A stretch of DNA of 27,112 bases from Candidatus Omnitrophota bacterium (GTDB lineage Bacteria; Omnitrophota; Gorgyraeia; JABMRN01), in the NCBI GenBank assembly GCA_028702395.1, contig JAQVOV010000002.1, positions 1-27,112 of the forward strand. Direction: 5' to 3'. This document shows positions 23,943-27,112 of this stretch, piece after piece. The position numbers were made by a program, and so were the translations under genes. The notes under the pieces are model-generated. The model was given only the letters and a program-made list of their open reading frames with translations. It ran no database searches and was not told the DNA's origin. Each line of letters starts with the position of its first letter. Within the stretch, counting starts at the first letter, position 1.

Positions 23943-24362
23943 TCACACTCCAATAAACTGCACAACTATCGATCGTTGTCTAGGTCGTGTATCAAAATCC
24001 ATAAACACTATTTGCTGCCAGGTCCCTAGAGACAAAGCACCTCCTGAAAAAGGTATGCTTAAACTAGGTTTCATCAAAGCTGCTCTAACATGCGCAACAC
24101 CATTACCATCTCCCCATTTTGTATTATGTGAATAAAAAGCCTCTCGAGGTGCAACTTTTTCTAATGCATCCTTAATATCTCTAACTACTCCAGGTTCAAA
24201 TTCAATTGTGGAAACACCGCCAGTTGCACCAGGAACAAATACAGTACATAGTCCTTTGTTCAAGGCTGCTTGATCAAAAAGTTTTTGTACTTCACCTGTT
24301 ATATCAACAATATCTGTTTCACCTTTTGTGCTGATCTCTATCGTTTTGTTTATAATGTCCAT
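23943..24362 (-). CDS. YjbQ/UPF0047 family protein
   Basis: This 139-residue protein belongs to the small trimeric YjbQ family. Its C-terminal hallmark is intact: FYSHNTKWGDGNGVAHVRAALMKPSL, then GGALSLGTWQQIVFMDFDTRPRQR, including the histidines and Asp expected around the metal-like site. Members have been linked to weak thiamine-phosphate synthase activity, but the true role is not established. I chose the ATG at 24362, which has AAGGAG 5 nt upstream. The frame extends to 24407, but that part lies in a repeat element and lacks a binding site. Neighbours are metF upstream and HPS-RraA downstream, each separated by repeats. Confidence 0.93.
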   Translation of the reverse strand: MDIINKTIEISTKGETDIVDITGEVQKLFDQAALNKGLCTVFVPGATGGVSTIEFEPGVVRDIKDALEKVAPREAFYSHNTKWGDGNGVAHVRAALMKPSLSIPFSGGALSLGTWQQIVFMDFDTRPRQRSIVVQFIGV

Positions 24363-24378
24363 AATATCTCCTTTATTT

Positions 24379-24486
24379 GTGTCTGTGTGTCGTGAATCCT
24401 GCGTCATGTGTCTGCTGTAGAAAACTATATTTGGTTTTCAACGATAGACACATTACGCAATACTCATGACACAGTACTCATAACAC
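24379..24486. repeat. Long hairpin element with GTGTCAT-type heptads
   Basis: The left arm (24379-24425) and right arm (24434-24486) form a long imperfect hairpin around the 8-nt loop TATATTTG. The last 39 nt of each arm match at roughly three quarters of positions. Arms show 7-nt periodicity, with units such as GTGTCGT, GCGTCAT and GTGTCTG on the left and AATACTC, ATGACAC and AGTACTC on the right. It sits between the metF stop and the YjbQ ribosome-binding site. Confidence 0.82.
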
Positions 24487-24498
24487 TATACTAGTTTT

Positions 24499-25368
24499 TT
24501 ATTTAACTCTTATTCTCTCAACTATCTCAGGAACAAGTTCATCTAATCCAATAGTCATAAGATGCACGCCTTGAACTTTATCCTTTATTTTATTTATCGT
24601 ATCAACTGCAATTTCAATAGCTGTTTTTTTCCTATCTTTTGTTGCCTCCATTTTCTTGATCAAAGGTTCAGGGACATCAACTCCCGGAACATTTTCATTC
24701 ATATATTTCGCCATTTTATCTGATTTCAGCAAAACTATACCTGCAATAATAGGAACCTTTACATCTTTGATCCTCTCCATAAAATCCAAGAATATTTCTG
24801 TATTAAAAATAGCCTGTGTTTGAAAAAACTTTGCTCCAACTTTGACCTTTTTATGCATTTTAATTATTTCCGGATCGATCGGATCTGCTCCTGGATTAAC
24901 AACACTTCCGCAAAAAAGATCTGAAGGAGCATTCAATTTGTTCCCGGAAAGATCTTCACCTTTATTCAATCTTGATATTACATCCAGCAATTTTATGGAA
25001 TCAAGATCATATACTGGTTTTGCTTTTGGATGATCTCCAAGTGTTGGATGATCTCCTGTCATAACAACAACATTCCTTATCCCAAGTACATATGCACTTA
25101 AAAGATCAGACTGCAAAGCAAGCCTATTCCTATCTCTTGTAGTGAACTGACATATAGGTTCAATGTCTTTTTCCAAAAGCAGCCGTGAAACTGTCAAAGA
25201 ATTTAATCTCATGACAGAACTTTGAAGATCCGTTACATTAACAGCATCTACATGTTTTTTAAAAACATCTGCACTTTTATATACTCCTGCAAGATCTGTT
25301 CCTTTTGGAGGACCTATTTCTCCTGTTATAACAAATCTATTCTTCTGTATTTTTTCTTTAAAATTCAT
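24499..25368 (-). CDS. metF: Methylenetetrahydrofolate reductase (MetF family)
   Basis: This 289-residue TIM-barrel flavoprotein reduces 5,10-methylene-THF to 5-methyl-THF, for methionine synthesis or the methyl branch of the acetyl-CoA pathway. VITGEIGPPKGTD holds the catalytic Glu (about residue 17), VNVTDLQSSVMRL and CQFTTRDRNRLALQSDL are family blocks, and VVVMTGDHPTLGDHP contains the flavin-contacting Asp. PGADP, KFFQTQAIFN and PIIAGIVLLKS complete the pattern. The closest match in style is the short metF of acetogens and other anaerobes; the MetV partner often beside it is not in the window. GGAG lies 5 nt before the ATG. With folD and fchA upstream, it completes formyl/methenyl-to-methyl THF conversion. 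Confidence 0.93.
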   Translation of the reverse strand: MNFKEKIQKNRFVITGEIGPPKGTDLAGVYKSADVFKKHVDAVNVTDLQSSVMRLNSLTVSRLLLEKDIEPICQFTTRDRNRLALQSDLLSAYVLGIRNVVVMTGDHPTLGDHPKAKPVYDLDSIKLLDVISRLNKGEDLSGNKLNAPSDLFCGSVVNPGADPIDPEIIKMHKKVKVGAKFFQTQAIFNTEIFLDFMERIKDVKVPIIAGIVLLKSDKMAKYMNENVPGVDVPEPLIKKMEATKDRKKTAIEIAVDTINKIKDKVQGVHLMTIGLDELVPEIVERIRVK

Positions 25369-25390
25369 CTTTTCTCCGTTTATAACTTTT

Positions 25391-25531
25391 TAGTGACTAG
25401 TGATTAGTAACTAGTGACTAGCCTTGTTAATAGACTGTCAACTTAACAGATGCTAATTTTAACTTATGCCGCTAAAAATTTATCTTTAAATCAATTTATC
25501 CTAGTCACTAATTTCTAGTTACTAGTCACTA
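25391..25531. repeat. Inverted-repeat element with AGTGACT heptad arms
   Basis: The left arm (25391-25421) and right arm (25501-25531) are each 31 nt and are inverted copies with about four mismatches. Both consist of 7-nt units (AGTGACT, AGTGATT, AGTAACT on the left; the inverse on the right). The 79-nt core (25422-25500) is A+T-rich and includes CTGTCAACTTAACAG. It lies between the folD stop and the metF ribosome-binding site. Confidence 0.88.
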
Positions 25532-25539
25532 CATTTGAT

Positions 25540-26385
25540 TCACTCTTTTTGCTTAGCACATAACTTCACAACATTTTTCATAAGCATTATTGTAGTCAAT
25601 GAACCTATTCCTCCTGGAACAGGTGTAAGTAACAATGCTTTAGGACTTACAGAATCAACATCTACATCTCCACAAATATTACCATTGACCTTATTAATAC
25701 CTACATCTATTACAATAGCACCTTTTTTTACATGTTCGCCTTTTATTAAACCAGCTTTACCTACTGCAATTATCAGTATTTCTGCAGCAGACGTATATTT
25801 TTTAAGATTACCTCTATCAGATGTACCAATATGACAAACACTGACAGTCGCAAATTCATTTAAAAGCATAAGAGCTAATGGTTTACCAACAATTTCAGAA
25901 TGTCCAACAACAACAACATCTTTACCATATAGATCTATATTTTCATTTTTCAATACACTCATAACTGCCATAGGCGTACATGGAGCTATTTCATTTGTTT
26001 TTCCTATCAATCTCCCAAGATTTTGCGGATGCATACATTCAGCATCCTTTAAAGGATCAAGTTTAAGAATAATATCATTAAATCTTAGTTTTTCTGGAAG
26101 AGGCTTTTGTATGATAACAGCTGTAACTGAATTATCTTTGTTAATTAGATCTATTTCTTTTTCGATTTGCGCTAGTGTGGTATTATCTTCAAAAACTCTC
26201 AATTCATAGTCTATCCCCAATTGTAAAGCCTGTTTTTTTTGATTAGTGACATAAATTTCAGATGCAGCAACTTTCCCGATTTGGATAGCTACCAATTTAG
26301 GTTTTATTGATAATGTGATTATCTCTTTTTTTAAATGCTTTTTTATTTTATCTGCAATTGGTTTACATTTACGGATATTTGCCAT
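25540..26385 (-). CDS. folD: FolD-type methylene-THF dehydrogenase lacking the catalytic Lys
   Basis: This 281-residue protein of the FolD family normally combines NAD(P)-dependent methylene-THF dehydrogenase with methenyl-THF cyclohydrolase. Recognisable blocks: SEIYVTNQKKQALQLGI, VIIQKPLPE, HPQNLGRL, CTPMAVM, VVVVGHSEIVGKPLALML (Rossmann) and TPVPGGIGS. Aligned without gaps to YVxxKxK, the catalytic lysine is Gln49; the usual KDVDG is KDAEC (114-117), and GGxGPMT reads GGIGSLT. From work on human and yeast relatives, loss of this Lys removes cyclohydrolase while dehydrogenase can remain. The FchA-like gene upstream could supply that activity. The ATG at 26385 has AAAGG about 6 nt upstream; a GTG two codons earlier overlaps that site. 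Confidence 0.93.
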   Translation of the reverse strand: MANIRKCKPIADKIKKHLKKEIITLSIKPKLVAIQIGKVAASEIYVTNQKKQALQLGIDYELRVFEDNTTLAQIEKEIDLINKDNSVTAVIIQKPLPEKLRFNDIILKLDPLKDAECMHPQNLGRLIGKTNEIAPCTPMAVMSVLKNENIDLYGKDVVVVGHSEIVGKPLALMLLNEFATVSVCHIGTSDRGNLKKYTSAAEILIIAVGKAGLIKGEHVKKGAIVIDVGINKVNGNICGDVDVDSVSPKALLLTPVPGGIGSLTTIMLMKNVVKLCAKQKE

Positions 26386-26451
26386 TTGCACCCTTTTTTA
26401 TCAGAAACAAGCGGCAAGAAAAGCCTCTCGGATCTTGCACTTTGCTCTATA

Positions 26452-27063
26452 TTAGTTAAATATGATCTTATTTATTTTTTCCAAAAACTTTTCGCGATCT
26501 TGTACTATTTTATTTTCCAACACTGTCAATATTTCTTTTTTTCTTTTAGAAGCTGTATCACCTATATATTTTATATTTATCAAAACATTATACTTTGCAG
26601 CCGAAAATGCAGATGAAAGAAAAAGCATTGCACATGAAATATCTGTTAAAAGGTTTACGTTTCCATTTTCTATCAAGAACAATGAGGTTTCAAATGCCTT
26701 GTTTGAAAGTTCTGCTATTTTTTCTGGAACAGAAGCACATTTTTTCAAAGCTTTGTTGATCTTAGCTTTCCCCATTTTTTCGTTTTTATGAAGTTTACAA
26801 ACTTCCATAAGCTGAAGATAGACTTTTGCATCTTCAGTAACTAATTCCTCAAGTTCTTTTTTTATGGCCTCAAGCTTTTTAATAACAGCGTTTATTTTAT
26901 TTTTATCCTTTTGTTTGTCTATACTGAATTTAGCCGACATTATCAAAAGAGCAACACCGTTCAAAGCAACAACAGCTGAAGAACTTCCGCCTCCTGGCAC
27001 TGATTTAGCACTTGAAAGCTCTGAAATATATTCTTTTAAAGTAAGGTTTGTGTAATTTTTCAT
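26452..27063 (-). CDS. fchA: Methenyl-THF cyclohydrolase / formimino-THF cyclodeaminase family (FchA-like)
   Basis: This 203-residue, mainly helical protein has the family length. The folate-site hallmark is SVPGGGSSSAVVALNGVALLIMSAKF (residues ~21-46; compare PGGGS-x-AA in FTCD and FchA). The second block is NLLTDISCAMLFLSSAFSAAKYNVLINIKYI. Family members either release ammonia from formimino-THF or, in clostridia and acetogens, hydrolyse methenyl-THF to formyl-THF. Histidine-degradation genes are absent and a FolD without its cyclohydrolase lysine is directly downstream (66-nt gap), so the methenyl-THF cyclohydrolase role is favoured (inference). No strong ribosome-binding site is seen; AAGGGA lies about 13 nt before the ATG. 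Beyond the start another heptad element begins. Confidence 0.85.
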   Translation of the reverse strand: MKNYTNLTLKEYISELSSAKSVPGGGSSSAVVALNGVALLIMSAKFSIDKQKDKNKINAVIKKLEAIKKELEELVTEDAKVYLQLMEVCKLHKNEKMGKAKINKALKKCASVPEKIAELSNKAFETSLFLIENGNVNLLTDISCAMLFLSSAFSAAKYNVLINIKYIGDTASKRKKEILTVLENKIVQDREKFLEKINKIIFN

Positions 27064-27087
27064 ATCCGATTCAGTTCCCTTATAGTT

Positions 27088-27112
27088 TTAAGGTAAAAGT
27101 AAAAAGTTAAAA
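27088..27112. repeat. Start of another AAGGTAAA heptad element, cut by the window edge
   Basis: From 27088 to the edge the sequence matches the outer left arm of copy D (from about 23699), with units AGGTAAA, AGTAAAA and AGTTAAA. A further nested element therefore probably continues to the right, upstream of fchA. Confidence 0.7.

Noticed and set aside
24363..24407. Longer YjbQ start at 24407
   Set aside because: The extension lies in a repeat arm, and AAGGAG is correctly spaced to the ATG at 24362.

Overview
The window (about one third G+C) looks like a chromosomal piece from a little-studied Gram-negative bacterium. Outer-membrane biology is shown by TolC, an ExbB/ExbD/TonB-like set and a lipoprotein ApbE. 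The folate one-carbon genes next to a hexulose-phosphate synthase suggest an anaerobic or C1-handling metabolism. I would guess an uncultivated phylum in the Omnitrophota/Elusimicrobiota/'Firestonebacteria' neighbourhood. That guess is inference and weak. No rRNA, tRNA, CRISPR array, transposase or phage gene was found.

Layout. Nearly every gene is on the minus strand; the exception is gpmA. From right to left along transcription: (i) 27.1-22.4 kb, C1/cofactor block: fchA-like cyclohydrolase, a FolD lacking the catalytic lysine, metF, YjbQ-family protein, HPS-RraA fusion, and apbE. (ii) 21.2-16.0 kb: an RsbU-type PP2C phosphatase with sensor domain, a MATE transporter, and a TPR/gluzincin peptidase. 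(iii) 15.8-10.8 kb: marR-tolC-RND efflux operon with a clear autoregulatory operator. (iv) 10.7-8.5 kb: gpmA and a secreted clan GH-A glycosidase, transcribed divergently from one palindromic double promoter. (v) 8.2-5.4 kb: uvrA. (vi) 5.1-4.9 kb: a small cysteine-containing protein of unknown function, bracketed by direct repeats. (vii) 4.25 kb-left edge: an envelope-energisation operon (820-aa TPR protein, exbB, exbD, partial tonB-like gene). The tonB-like gene runs off the left edge.

The most unusual feature is the intergenic DNA. At least ten gaps hold structured elements whose arms are degenerate tandem repeats with a strict 7-nt period (6-nt in one subfamily). In the best cases the left and right arms are inverted repeats of each other around a 50-80-nt core. 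The repeat word changes from element to element, but a subterminal motif, about GGAAnGTyCTAAAwAGAAG, recurs next to the arms. Elements nest inside one another, differ by whole 7-nt units between copies, supply stop codons to two flanking genes, and encode the last ~21 residues of ApbE. I do not recognise this family; whether it is truly undescribed cannot be decided without a search.
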